The notes: generated from the letters alone by a model not told the origin. A stretch of 64,000 nucleotides of DNA from Phormidium tenue FACHB-1050 (GCF_014696925.1 NZ_JACJQY010000005.1:149717-213716); one strand, 5' to 3'. Counted from the first letter of the stretch, positions 18,809 through 27,945 are shown. Numbers and translations: made by a program.

Positions 18809-19586
18809 AGGAACCTCCAACATAAGTACCAATCGATTCTCCCATGACGACGCGACGAATGTTACCTGTAACACCAAGATCAAACACAATAATTGGAATG
18901 CCATTTTCTTTGCATAAGGCAAAGGCTGTTGCATCCATTACGCGCAAATCATTGATTAAGGCATGGTCAAAGCTAACGGATTGATAACGTTTTGCGTCAG
19001 GATTTTTCTTAGGGTCACAGTCATAAATGCCATCAACTTTAGTTGCCTTCAAAATTACGTCAGCATTAATTTCCGCACCACGTAAAGCCGCCGTTGTATC
19101 AGTGGTGAAATAGGGATTACCTGAACCTGCGCCAAAAATAACCACCCGATTGTTTTCAAGGTGGCGAATGGCACGGCGGCGAATATATGGTTCTGCGATT
19201 TCCTGCATGGCGATCGCAGACATTACTCTTGTAGGAATCGGCTCATCTAATTGTTCAAAGGCATCTTGTAAAGTAAGTGCGTTCATCACGGTGGCGATCA
19301 TGCCAATATAATCGGCTGTGGCTCGATCCATGCCTTTAGCAGCGCCATTAATGCCCCGAAAGATATTGCCACCACCAACTACGATCGCTACTTCGATCCC
19401 ATCTTTGACAATTTCAGCAACCTGTAAAGCAATATCTTGAACCACTTCAGGATCAATACCAAAACTGCGATCGCCCATAAGCGCTTCGCCACTGAGTTTT
19501 AATAAAATACGTTTATATTTTGGGCTAGCAAGCTTTGCTGATGGGGATGTTGTTTCTTTTTCGACTTCTTTTGTAGTTGCGTTCAT
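18795..19586 (-). CDS. pyrH: UMP kinase
   Basis: 263 aa. It phosphorylates UMP to UDP. Motifs: [14 protein letters not shown] (about 26-39), [10 protein letters not shown] (about 69-78), the nucleotide-binding [16 protein letters not shown] (about 151-166). The first 23 residues are a Lys/Thr/Ser-rich extension over bacterial homologues. pyrH-frr is a conserved bacterial pair. Confidence 0.95.
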   Translation of the reverse strand: MNATTKEVEKETTSPSAKLASPKYKRILLKLSGEALMGDRSFGIDPEVVQDIALQVAEIVKDGIEVAIVVGGGNIFRGINGAAKGMDRATADYIGMIATVMNALTLQDAFEQLDEPIPTRVMSAIAMQEIAEPYIRRRAIRHLENNRVVIFGAGSGNPYFTTDTTAALRGAEINADVILKATKVDGIYDCDPKKNPDAKRYQSVSFDHALINDLRVMDATAFALCKENGIPIIVFDLGVTGNIRRVVMGESIGTYVGGSCEVN

Positions 19587-19719
19587 GTTTCATTCCTAAC
19601 TGATTATTTTCTAGCGCGATCGCTTTTTATGGTTTTCTCTCTCTAGACAAGACGTATCTACATACCATTACAGTTTCTACGGCAAATGGCTTAACTTTTA
19701 CTGACTTTTCTCATCAGCT

Positions 19720-19822
19720 ATACCAATTCACGCAAGTGCGACCACACTTTTATGAATTAAAACCCAGACTCAGAAAGGGTTTTCAAGTTAATAAATGGCA
19801 TAGCCATTTATTAACTTGGTAT
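19720..19822. repeat. Family E element, copy 2, supplying a gene stop codon
   Basis: Ends ATACCAATTCACG and AACTTGGTAT; hairpin AAATGGC-ata-GCCATTT with longer arms (TTAATAAATGGC). Inverse of the copy at 6748. Its right end overlaps the last codons of the leftward pentapeptide gene: ATA CCA AGT TAA is element sequence. Confidence 0.7.
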
Positions 19823-20710
19823 TACATACTCTGGATTGCGATCTGCCTCATGATCGACTGGTTGCAGAGAAGCATTGGAGAAATCCGTACAATTCAAATT
19901 TGCACCGTTTAGATTTGTCCTTAGTAAAAACGCACCGTTAAAACTAGCTTTATAACAATTGGATTTACTAAGATTTGCGCCCTCTAGACATGCGCGACCT
20001 AACTGCGTGTCAATCAAAAATGCACCGTTAAGATCAGCATCTTGGAGATCAGCATCATTTAGATTTGCATTGCTTAGATTTGCCCCACTTAGATCTGCTT
20101 TGGACAATAAAGCATCACAGAGGTTGACGGCATACAAATTTGCATGGGAAAGATCTGATGCCGAGAAATTTGCGTGACTAAGATTAGCTTCGCTAAAACT
20201 TGCTCCACTTAGATTAGCGCCTTCAAGATTAGCTCCATTTAATTTTGCCCCATCTAAGTTTGCTCCTTTCAAAAATGCTTCTGCGAGATTTGCTCCCTCT
20301 AGATTGGCTCCGACTAGAGACACACAACTTAAATTGGCTCTTGTCAAGTCAGAGTTGGCGAGACTCACTGCATTGAGATTTGCGCCAGTTAGGTCAGCAT
20401 CCCTTAGATTAGCCCGTTCCAACCTAGCACCATGCAAATCAGCCTTAATCAGACTAGCACCATTTAGATCCGCCTCACAGAGATTTGCATCGCTGAGGCT
20501 AGCGCGGTAGAGGACAGTAGTATTTAGCTTTGCGCCGTACAAATTGGCTTCATTTAAAGTAGTGCAGGATAGGTTAGCTTCACTCAGATTGGCATTAGCC
20601 AAATTGATTGCGGTCAAACCCACACCACTAAGATTTTCTCGGCTGAGATCGATATCACTAAAATCTCGAAAGCCTTGGTTATAGCGATCGATCAGTTCTC
20701 TAGCTTTCAT
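19811..20710 (-). CDS. Pentapeptide-repeat protein
   Basis: 299 aa from ATG 20710 (MKARELIDRYNQGFRDFSD), chosen because GAAAGAG precedes it and because the longer frame to 20761 crosses an intergenic hairpin. After a 30-residue helical head, the rest is A(N/D)LxX repeats with L or F at the centre of each turn, which fold into a right-handed quadrilateral beta helix. No enzymatic domain is visible. The last three codons and stop come from a family E repeat. It follows a second such gene by a few dozen bases. Confidence 0.85.
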   Translation of the reverse strand: MKARELIDRYNQGFRDFSDIDLSRENLSGVGLTAINLANANLSEANLSCTTLNEANLYGAKLNTTVLYRASLSDANLCEADLNGASLIKADLHGARLERANLRDADLTGANLNAVSLANSDLTRANLSCVSLVGANLEGANLAEAFLKGANLDGAKLNGANLEGANLSGASFSEANLSHANFSASDLSHANLYAVNLCDALLSKADLSGANLSNANLNDADLQDADLNGAFLIDTQLGRACLEGANLSKSNCYKASFNGAFLLRTNLNGANLNCTDFSNASLQPVDHEADRNPEYVIPS

Positions 20711-20737
20711 TACTCTTTCACACCATATTTTTGCGAT

Positions 20738-20770
20738 CGCATAGGAATGAGCTTTGCCCATTCCTATGCG
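20738..20770. terminator. Hairpin between the two pentapeptide genes
   Basis: CGCATAGGAATG pairs with CATTCCTATGCG, 9-base loop, right after the upstream gene stop at 20775. It may attenuate or process the shared transcript. Confidence 0.55.
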
Positions 20771-20774
20771 GTTA

Positions 20775-21977
20775 TTACTTGTCCGTTGGCAAAATTGCTC
20801 CTGTCATATTTGCCCCGTCTAAATTTGTCCATAGCATGAAAGCTCCTCTCAGGTTTGTCCACAACATAAAAGCACCTTTCAAATTAGCCCCTGTCAAACT
20901 AGCTCTAGTAAGGTTGGCGCGATTGAGATTAGCTCTATTTAAACTGGCTCCGTTTAGTACTGCTTCATCAAGATTTGCACCCGTTAGATTTGCTTCATTC
21001 AAAATTGCATTGTGTAAATTAGTGCGGATTAAGTAAGCACCACGTAGATCAACATTGCTCAAATCAGCGCCACTTAAATTTGCACCCATTAAGTTAGCAC
21101 CACTTAAATTTGCACCACTGAGATTGGCATTGGATAGATTAACACCGTTCAGATTTGCACCACCGAGGTTGGATTTCATCAAAAATGCACCCGTGAGATT
21201 TGTCCAACTCAAGTCAGCTTCGGATAAGTTGGCTTCGTTCAGATTTGCCCAACTTAGATCTGAGCCTACTAAATTTGCTTTTTCTAGATTAGCTCTTAAT
21301 AAATTTGCCCAGCCCAAGTTAGCGCGACTAAGTGAACCACCACTTAAATTAGCCTCAACAAGATCAACAGCATTGAGATTTGCGGCATTTAAGATAGCAC
21401 CACTGAGATCGACTCCCTGCAACTCTGCGCCTGTGAGATTGGCTTCCGTCAAATCAACGTTCATCAAGCAAGCCTGACTTAGGTTTGCACCGCTGAGATT
21501 TGCCTTAATCATCAGTGCACCCGTGAAGTCAGAATCACTTAGATCTGCTCCCAATAAATTCGACTCAATAAAAAATGTGCCATTCAGCTTAGCCCGACTG
21601 AGATTTGCACCGTTGAGGCAGGCTCCTGTGAGGGTGGCAAGACTGAGATCGGCGCTAATCAAAGATGCGCTAGTTAAATTAGCCGAATTGAGATTGGCGG
21701 CAACTAAATAGGCTTCATTGAGGCAGGCTCTTTGAAGATCGGCTTTGATTAAGAAAGCGGAGGTAAGATTTGCTTCGGTTAAATTTGCTTCGACCAGATT
21801 GGCTCGATTTAAATCCGCTTTATGGAGAAATGCACCTGTAAGGTTCGCTTTGGAAAGCATCGCATCTGCTAGTTTGGCACTACTAAGATTAACGCGCTTG
21901 AGATCTGCTCCCTTGAGGTTGATTCCTTCTAGGCTTGATTTGGTAAGATTTGCTTTAGTAAAGTCGGTAAGATTCAC
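20775..21977 (-). CDS. Pentapeptide-repeat protein, almost entirely repeats
   Basis: 400 aa from GTG 21977 (NLTDFTKANLTKSSLEG follows). Roughly eighty consecutive A(N/D)LxX units with almost no head domain; the solenoid would be about twenty coils long. It ends TGAILPTDK. The opposite strand shows long open frames only because of this repetitive composition. Function unknown; the tandem position with 19811-20710 suggests one operon. Confidence 0.85.
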   Translation of the reverse strand: MNLTDFTKANLTKSSLEGINLKGADLKRVNLSSAKLADAMLSKANLTGAFLHKADLNRANLVEANLTEANLTSAFLIKADLQRACLNEAYLVAANLNSANLTSASLISADLSLATLTGACLNGANLSRAKLNGTFFIESNLLGADLSDSDFTGALMIKANLSGANLSQACLMNVDLTEANLTGAELQGVDLSGAILNAANLNAVDLVEANLSGGSLSRANLGWANLLRANLEKANLVGSDLSWANLNEANLSEADLSWTNLTGAFLMKSNLGGANLNGVNLSNANLSGANLSGANLMGANLSGADLSNVDLRGAYLIRTNLHNAILNEANLTGANLDEAVLNGASLNRANLNRANLTRASLTGANLKGAFMLWTNLRGAFMLWTNLDGANMTGAILPTDK

Positions 21978-22160
21978 GCCTGCCTCATTTTGATTCGTTG
22001 TACTCGTTACATCTCAAGAAGATTTTTAGACATATTCTTAAACTAATTAAATATGTGTGCGTTCTTTATTTCTCCTTGATTTGGCTTGACAAGATGGCTG
22101 CGTCTCAATTTCTAGGAAACATGACGATTCATGATCTACTTCCTAACTTCTAGAATATTT

Positions 22161-22258
22161 TTATAAAGTAAAGCGCTTCGCGATGAACTTTATAACTTCT
22201 ACAATTAGAGTGATTTGTTATAAAATACGGCGCTTCGCGATGAACTTTATAACTTCTA
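22161..22258. repeat. 41-base direct repeat pair upstream of cobA
   Basis: Copies at 22161-22201 and 22218-22258 differ at three or so positions, start TTATAAA and share GGCGCTTCGCGATGAACTTT (first base varies). Each copy is itself an imperfect hairpin: TTATAAAGT against ACTTTATAA with CGC-ttc-GCG inside. It lies in the 370-base gap 21978-22347, whose remainder shows nothing recognisable apart from promoter space. Confidence 0.65.
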
Positions 22259-22347
22259 TAAATACAATACATGAGGAAAATGAAGATGAGATCGCCTTGC
22301 AATATTTGGCTTAGATACTCAAGTTTTGATTAAGGTTTTGATAACGA

Positions 22348-23127
22348 ATGACAAATACTGATTTACAACAAGTTATTAAGCCTGCCTCAGATCGGTTTTT
22401 AGGTAAGGTTTATTTAGTTGGTGCGGGACCTGGGGACTCAGGGTTGATGACTCTGAAAGGCAAAGCATTATTAGAAACCTGTGATGTAGTGCTTTACGAT
22501 GCTTTGGTCAGCGATGAGATTCTGGCGATGATTAACCCGATCGCGGAGAAAATTCATGCAGGTAAGCGTCGTGGTAATCATTCTTTGCTGCAAGAAGAGA
22601 CTACGAAGTTATTAATTGAGAAAGCTCAGGAACATTCCATAGTCGTGCGTTTGAAAGGGGGAGATCCGTTCATTTTTGGGCGTGGCGGTGAAGAGCTTGC
22701 CGACTTGCGAACGGCGGGAATTGCAGTGGAGGTTGTTCCTGGTATTACTTCAGGGATTGCTGCTCCTGCCTATGCAGGTATTCCCCTGACCCATCGTGAT
22801 TTTAGCTCGTCGGTAATTTTTGTGACAGGGCATGAGTCGGCGGGGAAATATCGACCCCAGATTAACTGGACAGCGATCGCTCAGGCTGCGGAAACGATAG
22901 TGGTATATATGGGATTGCATAATTTAGGTGAAATTGTTCCCAAAGTAATCGCGGCTGGCTTACCTGAAACGACACCTGTAGCTTTAATTCGTCAGGGAAC
23001 CCGCGCCGATCAGTCTGAATTAATTGGCTGTTTGGGTAATATTGTTGAACTTGTTCAAGAAAGTAACTTTACGCCACCTGCGATCGCTGTGATAGGCAAT
23101 ATTGTCAACTTTCGCAATTGCGTCTGA
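22348..23127 (+). CDS. cobA: Uroporphyrinogen-III C-methyltransferase
   Basis: 259 aa, the single-domain form. It adds two SAM-derived methyl groups to give precorrin-2, the entry to sirohaem and B12. Signatures: VYLVGAGPGDSGLMTLKG (about 22-39), RLKGGDPFIFGRGGEE (about 99-114), VPGITSGIAAPAYAGIPLTHRD. No CysG-type dehydrogenase domain is attached. Confidence 0.95.
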   Translation: MTNTDLQQVIKPASDRFLGKVYLVGAGPGDSGLMTLKGKALLETCDVVLYDALVSDEILAMINPIAEKIHAGKRRGNHSLLQEETTKLLIEKAQEHSIVVRLKGGDPFIFGRGGEELADLRTAGIAVEVVPGITSGIAAPAYAGIPLTHRDFSSSVIFVTGHESAGKYRPQINWTAIAQAAETIVVYMGLHNLGEIVPKVIAAGLPETTPVALIRQGTRADQSELIGCLGNIVELVQESNFTPPAIAVIGNIVNFRNCV

Positions 23128-23161
23128 ATGTTAGACTAGTCTTTTGAAGGGAAAAAAGCTA

Positions 23162-23542
23162 ATGACAAATAGTAAAGCGAGTATTCCTGCTGAAATCGAG
23201 AATAATAACCATCGTCTTGAAGTACAAATACAGGACATTTTAGAGGCGATCGTGGCTACGGAGTCATTTGTATCAGAGATAGATTTTATGCAGTTTAGTC
23301 GCGATCAAAAAACGATTTTTGCAGTAGAAAGGGCGATTGGGCTGATCGGTGCAACGGCGAAGCGATTGCCGATTAGTTTTATGGATCAGTATCCCCAAAT
23401 TAATTGGCGACGCTTGACTAGTGTGGGTGATAGCTTAATGTTTGGCTATTTAGAAGTGGATCTCAATACTTTGTGGGAGTTAACTCACCATGATGTGCCT
23501 TTTATCAAAGAGTTAATGCGAAAAGCGATCGCCAATTTATAA
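23162..23542 (+). CDS. HepT-like (DUF86) protein with degenerate active site
   Basis: 126 aa from ATG 23162 (GAAGGGA in front; a TTG at 23144 is the longer alternative). The helical layout fits DUF86/HepT: FAVERAIGLIGATAKRLP, then YPQINWRRL. HepT RNases carry RNxxxHxY in the next helix; here the sequence is GDSLMFGY, so both Arg and His are missing. No MntA/nucleotidyltransferase antitoxin is adjacent. Probably a domesticated or inactive member. Confidence 0.65.
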   Translation: MTNSKASIPAEIENNNHRLEVQIQDILEAIVATESFVSEIDFMQFSRDQKTIFAVERAIGLIGATAKRLPISFMDQYPQINWRRLTSVGDSLMFGYLEVDLNTLWELTHHDVPFIKELMRKAIANL

Positions 23543-23545
23543 CTC

Positions 23546-23647
23546 TATAGCTGTCGCCATTCTTAAACCCAAGTAGTGTGAGGCGGCGCGAAGCGCCGCC
23601 TCACACTATTTGGGTTTTGATTTGATACAGGTGGCTATAGCTATATA
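23546..23647. repeat. Family A element, copy 1 (reverse orientation)
   Basis: Ends TATAGCTGTCGCCATTCTT and GTGGCTATAGCTATATA. Palindrome 23565-23617 has 25-base arms with one mismatch around a GAA triloop. It lacks the AGGACATAA segment found in other copies. Located between the HepT-like and DUF429 genes. Confidence 0.8.
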
Positions 23648-23676
23648 AAAAAAGACAGCACTTCGTGCTGTCTTTT

Positions 23677-24483
23677 TTATGCACAGATCCATCCTTCAAG
23701 GCGATCGCAGGTTTCAGGAATTCCATAGTTTTCTTGTCGAGAAGCATGTGCTGCTTGAATTGCCGCAAGTACAGCATCGATTGTGTCTCCTGATGGATCA
23801 TTTACACATTCCCCGTTAAGCTGTTGATTAACTTCGACATCAAAGCCGTATTTTGTTAGAGATAGAGGCGATCGCACCTGATTAATTATTTCTTGACGCA
23901 AAAATTTCATTTCTGAGGTTTGTTTTCGCTTGTTATCGGATTTATAGCTTTGCTTGCCAATAAGGCCCCTTGCGATTAGGGCAGGGTAAATCTCCATGAC
24001 AATGCGTGGATCGTCAGTGGGATGACAAGGCAAAATGCTAAACCCAGTCTTAAGCATTCTAGGTGCGCCTTCAAAAAACATTTTCCCTACAGGCACACCA
24101 TAAATTTTCATCGGACTAATTGCACCTGTGAGCCGATCAGTTTGACGCAAATGTTCGCGATCGCCATTAGCTCGACCCTGACGATATTGATTTAAGGTTT
24201 CCACAAATTCCTGCTTAGTCATCTGCCCAATGTGAGCAACATATTCTGCCCAAGTTTCTCCCCATTGCAAGTTCTCGATTAATTTGCGAGGCTGTCCTAA
24301 AGGAAAATCCACCCCAGCAATCCAAGATGGCGATCGCTGAAGAAATTCCATAAAAGAGAGAAAGTCTGTAAACCGATAGAACTTCTCAATATGTAGAATA
24401 TCTGCTTCTAAAAATGACTCTACACAAGTAATTACCTTTGTTTTACTAGGTGCGCTCGTAAAATCAATTCCATATATTTTCAT
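23677..24483 (-). CDS. DUF429-type protein, predicted RNase H-fold
   Basis: 268 aa. Opens MKIYGIDFTSAPSKTK, and has AGVDFPLGQPRKL (about 56-68) and DTIDAVLAAIQAA near the C-terminus (about 232-244); conserved acidic residues at these three places fit the DUF429 family. No biochemical role is known. A short palindrome-like leader follows upstream. Confidence 0.6.
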   Translation of the reverse strand: MKIYGIDFTSAPSKTKVITCVESFLEADILHIEKFYRFTDFLSFMEFLQRSPSWIAGVDFPLGQPRKLIENLQWGETWAEYVAHIGQMTKQEFVETLNQYRQGRANGDREHLRQTDRLTGAISPMKIYGVPVGKMFFEGAPRMLKTGFSILPCHPTDDPRIVMEIYPALIARGLIGKQSYKSDNKRKQTSEMKFLRQEIINQVRSPLSLTKYGFDVEVNQQLNGECVNDPSGDTIDAVLAAIQAAHASRQENYGIPETCDRLEGWICA

Positions 24484-24538
24484 GGTGTTCTCAAACTAGA
24501 AATGACGCGGCTTTGCCGTGCCACAAAAAATTTGCTTC

Positions 24539-26263
24539 TTATCTATCTCTAACTTTAATTTCGATTTGTGGAGGTGGGGGTGTTGGTGTTGCTGTAGGTG
24601 TTGGGGATGGAGGAATTGGCGTTGTCGATGTGGGAGTTGGTGACACTAATGGAGAAGTTAAGGGAGGAGTTGTGGGACTGGCTGTTGGTTGAGCGATCGC
24701 CGTTTCCTTCAGATTAAGTTTTAGTTGATAGGGGATCTCAGAAGTGCCGCCAATACCCTTGATCTGCACGACATAGGCTCCATCAGATGTAATGGGGACA
24801 TCGGCATTGACAACATTAACAGCATTGGATAGGGGAACCCCTTGAGCATTCAGGACAGTAAGTAATAGTCCATTACCTGTAATTGCTGTACTGAGCAATT
24901 GACCAGACTTAGCCTGAATTGTATAAGTATGCGTGCCATCGCCCACGATTTTGCTAGGAAAGAAGGAATCCTTGTTAACTTCTAAATTGATAACTTGATT
25001 TATAGAAGTATTAGAAATGGTTGCTGATGTTGGACTAGGACTAGCTTCAGGTACTATCGGCTTGACAGGTATCGCTGGATTATTGACAATAACTGCGGGC
25101 TGATTATTTCGCATCATTGCTGGTAAAGCAAAAGCAGCAATTACCGCTACTACTGCCAACAGTCCACCAAATAGAAATAGAACTCCTGAGTTAGAGCTAG
25201 CAGATGGAGCGGGAACTGTTCGACGAGTGGTGGAACTAGATTTGTAAGAAGTCGCCACATTAGAGTTAGCTAATTTGTCCGTTCCATTAAGAACAGTTGT
25301 CCTGACAATCTTGCTTGTTGTGGCTTGACGCTCCACTTCAGTCATCGTCGCAAAGGTGCTAATACCTTGATTGACCTCACGTATTGATTGATATCGTTGT
25401 GTATAGTGATATCGCACCATCCGAGTTAATACCATGGCTAGTCCGTTACTAACCTGTGCTTTATCGCGCCAGACTAGTTCCCCCGTAGCAGGATCGGTTG
25501 GCAGATCAGTGGGACCGTAACCTGTAAGAGCCTTAATCGCCACCATACCCAGAGCATAAATATCACTGCTGTAAGTTGGTCTCCCTGCACATTGCTCACT
25601 GGGCATATAACCAGGTGTGCCGATGGTGACCGTAAATCGTGATTCCCCTTTCTCATTGGCGGTCAGTTGGGTACTAGCATCTTGCATAGCTCTCACCGCA
25701 CCAAAGTCAATTAGGACAATTTTGCGATCTTTCTTACGGCGAATTAAGTTGTCTGGCTTAATATCGCGATGGATTACCCCTTCTGAATGAACAAATTCCA
25801 AAACATCAAGAACATCTTTCAAAATCTGAATTACTTCAACTTCGCTGAGTTGTTTGTCTCGCACTGGTGCGTCTATATTGGCAAGCTCCGCCAGAATCCG
25901 ATCTTGCGGTTCGTTATCTAAATCTGACACTTCAGGCAAAGGGGCTTTGAGTTCGTCATGAAGCGATCGCCCTTCTACAAATTCTTGTACTAAAAAGAAC
26001 TGCTTATCTTCCTCAAAATAGGCAAGCAATTGTGGGATCTGGTCATGCCTGCCTAACTTTTCAAGAGTTTCTGCCTCAGTGTTAAATAGCCGTCTTGCCT
26101 CCCGAATAAAACTAGGATCATCACTAGCGGGTTTTAATTGCTTGACAACGCAGGGTGGCGATCCAGGTCGGCGCATATCCCTCGCGATAAATGTATGCCC
26201 AAATCCACCTGCACCGATTTGCTTAATTAGTTTGTAACGTCCATCAAGTACTTTGGCTGGCAT
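24539..26263 (-). CDS. Membrane-anchored serine/threonine protein kinase with extracytoplasmic PPC-like domain
   Basis: 574 aa. Kinase domain about 8-270 with GAGGFGHTF, VVKQL, HRDIKPDN, DFG and an ELxxF-type activation region ending GYMPSEQ (APE replaced by SEQ). One membrane span at about 357-378. The outside part (about 415-520) is a beta-rich domain resembling bacterial pre-peptidase C-terminal domains (YVVQIKG), followed by a Pro/Thr/Ser-rich tail ending EIKVRDR. This is the cyanobacterial SpkB/SpkF-like layout; signal unknown. Confidence 0.88.
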   Translation of the reverse strand: MPAKVLDGRYKLIKQIGAGGFGHTFIARDMRRPGSPPCVVKQLKPASDDPSFIREARRLFNTEAETLEKLGRHDQIPQLLAYFEEDKQFFLVQEFVEGRSLHDELKAPLPEVSDLDNEPQDRILAELANIDAPVRDKQLSEVEVIQILKDVLDVLEFVHSEGVIHRDIKPDNLIRRKKDRKIVLIDFGAVRAMQDASTQLTANEKGESRFTVTIGTPGYMPSEQCAGRPTYSSDIYALGMVAIKALTGYGPTDLPTDPATGELVWRDKAQVSNGLAMVLTRMVRYHYTQRYQSIREVNQGISTFATMTEVERQATTSKIVRTTVLNGTDKLANSNVATSYKSSSTTRRTVPAPSASSNSGVLFLFGGLLAVVAVIAAFALPAMMRNNQPAVIVNNPAIPVKPIVPEASPSPTSATISNTSINQVINLEVNKDSFFPSKIVGDGTHTYTIQAKSGQLLSTAITGNGLLLTVLNAQGVPLSNAVNVVNADVPITSDGAYVVQIKGIGGTSEIPYQLKLNLKETAIAQPTASPTTPPLTSPLVSPTPTSTTPIPPSPTPTATPTPPPPQIEIKVRDR

Positions 26264-26322
26264 GGCGATCGCCCCTCTAGTTATAGGCTATGGCAAGTTG
26301 GAAATTTGCTCTATATTGTAAG

Positions 26323-26391
26323 AATTGGAGAGTTTTGAGAGCCTCCCGAACGGGCGCTCTCAAAACTCATCTAGGATTGCTATGTTTCATT
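26323..26391. repeat. Family D element, copy 1
   Basis: Palindrome 26331-26368: GAGTTTTGAGAGC...GCTCTCAAAACTC with core CTCCC-gaac-GGGC. Right flank CTAGGATTGCTAT matches the D copy at 29967. Confidence 0.6.
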
Positions 26392-26474
26392 GTATAGGAT
26401 CAGTCAGTTCTGCAAAACTTCAGCGCTGTAAGTCGTATCATAGATAAGAAAAATATTCTCTTGCCTCAAAGTTA

Positions 26475-26876
26475 ATGAACTTGACTGCTGACACGCACTT
26501 ACTTACTCAACAACTCCAGACCATTGATGAGCAATTATCAAAGCGATCGCTAGCTCTCGATCCTAGTGGCTACTTTATTATTTATGTAGATCGCCAACAA
26601 AATTTAATTTGTGCGAAACACTACAGCAATATCATCAATGAGCAGGGCTTAGCCGTTGATCCTGAGACAGGAAAGCCAATTCCTGCTAAAGGTAAAGTTG
26701 ATCGCCAAGCAGTGCAGTTATTTACAGGTCGTACTGCTAAGGAACTATGTGTAGAAATCTTTGAAAACACCCATCCTTGTCCTGTTACACTATTTGACCA
26801 TGCTGCATATTTAGGTCGTGAAGCGCAACGAGCAGAATTAGCACTGTTGCAGCAACAAGAATATATCCAAGACTAG
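26475..26876 (+). CDS. DUF4346 domain protein
   Basis: 133 aa. The core LDPSGYFIIYVDRQQNLICAKHYSN (shown in two parts: LDPSGYFIIYV, LICAKHYSN) and FTGRTAKELCVEIF, HAAYLGREAQRAELAL match a small cyanobacterial family of unknown function. Two Cys and one His-Ala-Ala-Tyr stretch could be of functional interest. Same strand as prmA, gap of about 80 bases. Confidence 0.65.
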   Translation: MNLTADTHLLTQQLQTIDEQLSKRSLALDPSGYFIIYVDRQQNLICAKHYSNIINEQGLAVDPETGKPIPAKGKVDRQAVQLFTGRTAKELCVEIFENTHPCPVTLFDHAAYLGREAQRAELALLQQQEYIQD

Positions 26877-26955
26877 AGATTGTTACGATATTCAGCGCTT
26901 CGCACGATCGCATGTACCCAAATATAATCATTCATATCATAGTCATAAGCGCCAG

Positions 26956-27879
26956 ATGTCACCTTTGAGCCTTACCTCTAACAACAGTTGGTGGGAAATC
27001 CAAGTTATAGCCGAACAGTCTCTAGAAGAGCAGATTTTCTGGCGACTACAAAATTTTGGCTGTCAAGGAATGGCAAGCCAAAAAAAAGACGGAGAGATTC
27101 GCGTTAGCAGTTATTTGCCTGTTGAAAAAGGTAATGTTTTAGATCTAGCGGCTTTGGCGCTATGGCTAAAGCAAGATGCGATCGCTTGGAATTACGAAGC
27201 ACCAATTACCCAATGGACAGTAATTAACGACGAGGATTGGTCATCGAGCTGGAAACAACATTGGAGTCCACAGGAAATCGGTGACATGTTGGTAATTTAT
27301 CCAGCATGGATTGATCCGCCCACCGATGGCGATCGCAAAATTCTACGTCTTGATCCTGGTAGTGCTTTTGGTACTGGCGCTCATGCCACTACACAGCTTT
27401 GTTTAGAAGCTTTAGAAATGCGTCTTTGGGGTGCAAAGCCCGAAGATAATATTGTGGTTGCCGATGTTGGTTGCGGTTCAGGGATTCTCAGTATTGGGGC
27501 TTTGCTGATTGGGGCAAGTCAAACCTATGCGATCGATAATGACATTCTGGCGATCAAGGCAACTAATCACAATCGCCAACTAAATGATATTCCTGAAGAT
27601 AAAATCTGGGTTGCAGAAGGCAGTATTCAAGACTTGATTGCCCATATGCCTGCACCTGCGAATGGGTTTACCTGTAATATTCTTGCCGATATCATTGTTG
27701 ATATGGTTCCCCATTTCGATAAGCTAGTTGGTGAAAATGGCTGGGGGATTTTAAGTGGAATTTTGGTTGAGCAAGTACCAAAGGTTGCTGAGGCTCTGGA
27801 TGCTCACAAATGGGTAATTGCTACATTTTGGAAGCGGCAAGAATGGGCTTGTTTGACAATTAGGCGTTCGGAATATTAG
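26956..27879 (+). CDS. prmA: Ribosomal protein L11 methyltransferase
   Basis: 307 aa. SAM-dependent methylation of L11 lysines. N-terminal substrate-recognition region, then LDPGSAFGTGAHATTQLCL (about 131-149), SAM motif VADVGCGSGILSIGA (about 168-182), NILADIIVDM (about 235-244). The final codons lie in a perfect palindrome. Confidence 0.93.
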   Translation: MSPLSLTSNNSWWEIQVIAEQSLEEQIFWRLQNFGCQGMASQKKDGEIRVSSYLPVEKGNVLDLAALALWLKQDAIAWNYEAPITQWTVINDEDWSSSWKQHWSPQEIGDMLVIYPAWIDPPTDGDRKILRLDPGSAFGTGAHATTQLCLEALEMRLWGAKPEDNIVVADVGCGSGILSIGALLIGASQTYAIDNDILAIKATNHNRQLNDIPEDKIWVAEGSIQDLIAHMPAPANGFTCNILADIIVDMVPHFDKLVGENGWGILSGILVEQVPKVAEALDAHKWVIATFWKRQEWACLTIRRSEY

Positions 27880-27916
27880 AGAACAAGGCGCTTAAGCGCC
27901 TTGTTCTCTAATATTC
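27871..27916. terminator. 46-bp perfect palindrome containing the prmA stop
   Basis: 23-bp arms (GAATATTAGAGAACAAGG then CGCTT) with no loop in the DNA. The left arm carries the last two codons and TAG of prmA. Convergent with the DUF1460 gene. Confidence 0.7.
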
Positions 27917-27917
27917 T

Positions 27918-27945
27918 GTAGGGGCTATTCATGAATCGCCCCTAC
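27918..27945. repeat. Short dispersed repeat GTAGGGGC...GCCCCTAC
   Basis: GTAGGGGC and GCCCCTAC flank ATTCATGAAT. The same core lies inside the MITE at 42260. Here it provides the TAG stop of the DUF1460 gene (stop at 27942-27944). Confidence 0.65.

Noticed and set aside
19811..21977. Tandem DNA repeats as satellite or CRISPR
   Set aside because: The 15-bp period is explained by the coding of pentapeptide units.
20304..21993. Several long plus-strand frames over the pentapeptide genes
   Set aside because: Their Arg/Leu/Ala/Pro-rich repeats are the antisense of A(N/D)LxX codons, a known artefact of this repeat type.
22161..22258. Possible CRISPR array
   Set aside because: Only two repeats, repeats longer than the spacer, no cas genes in the window.
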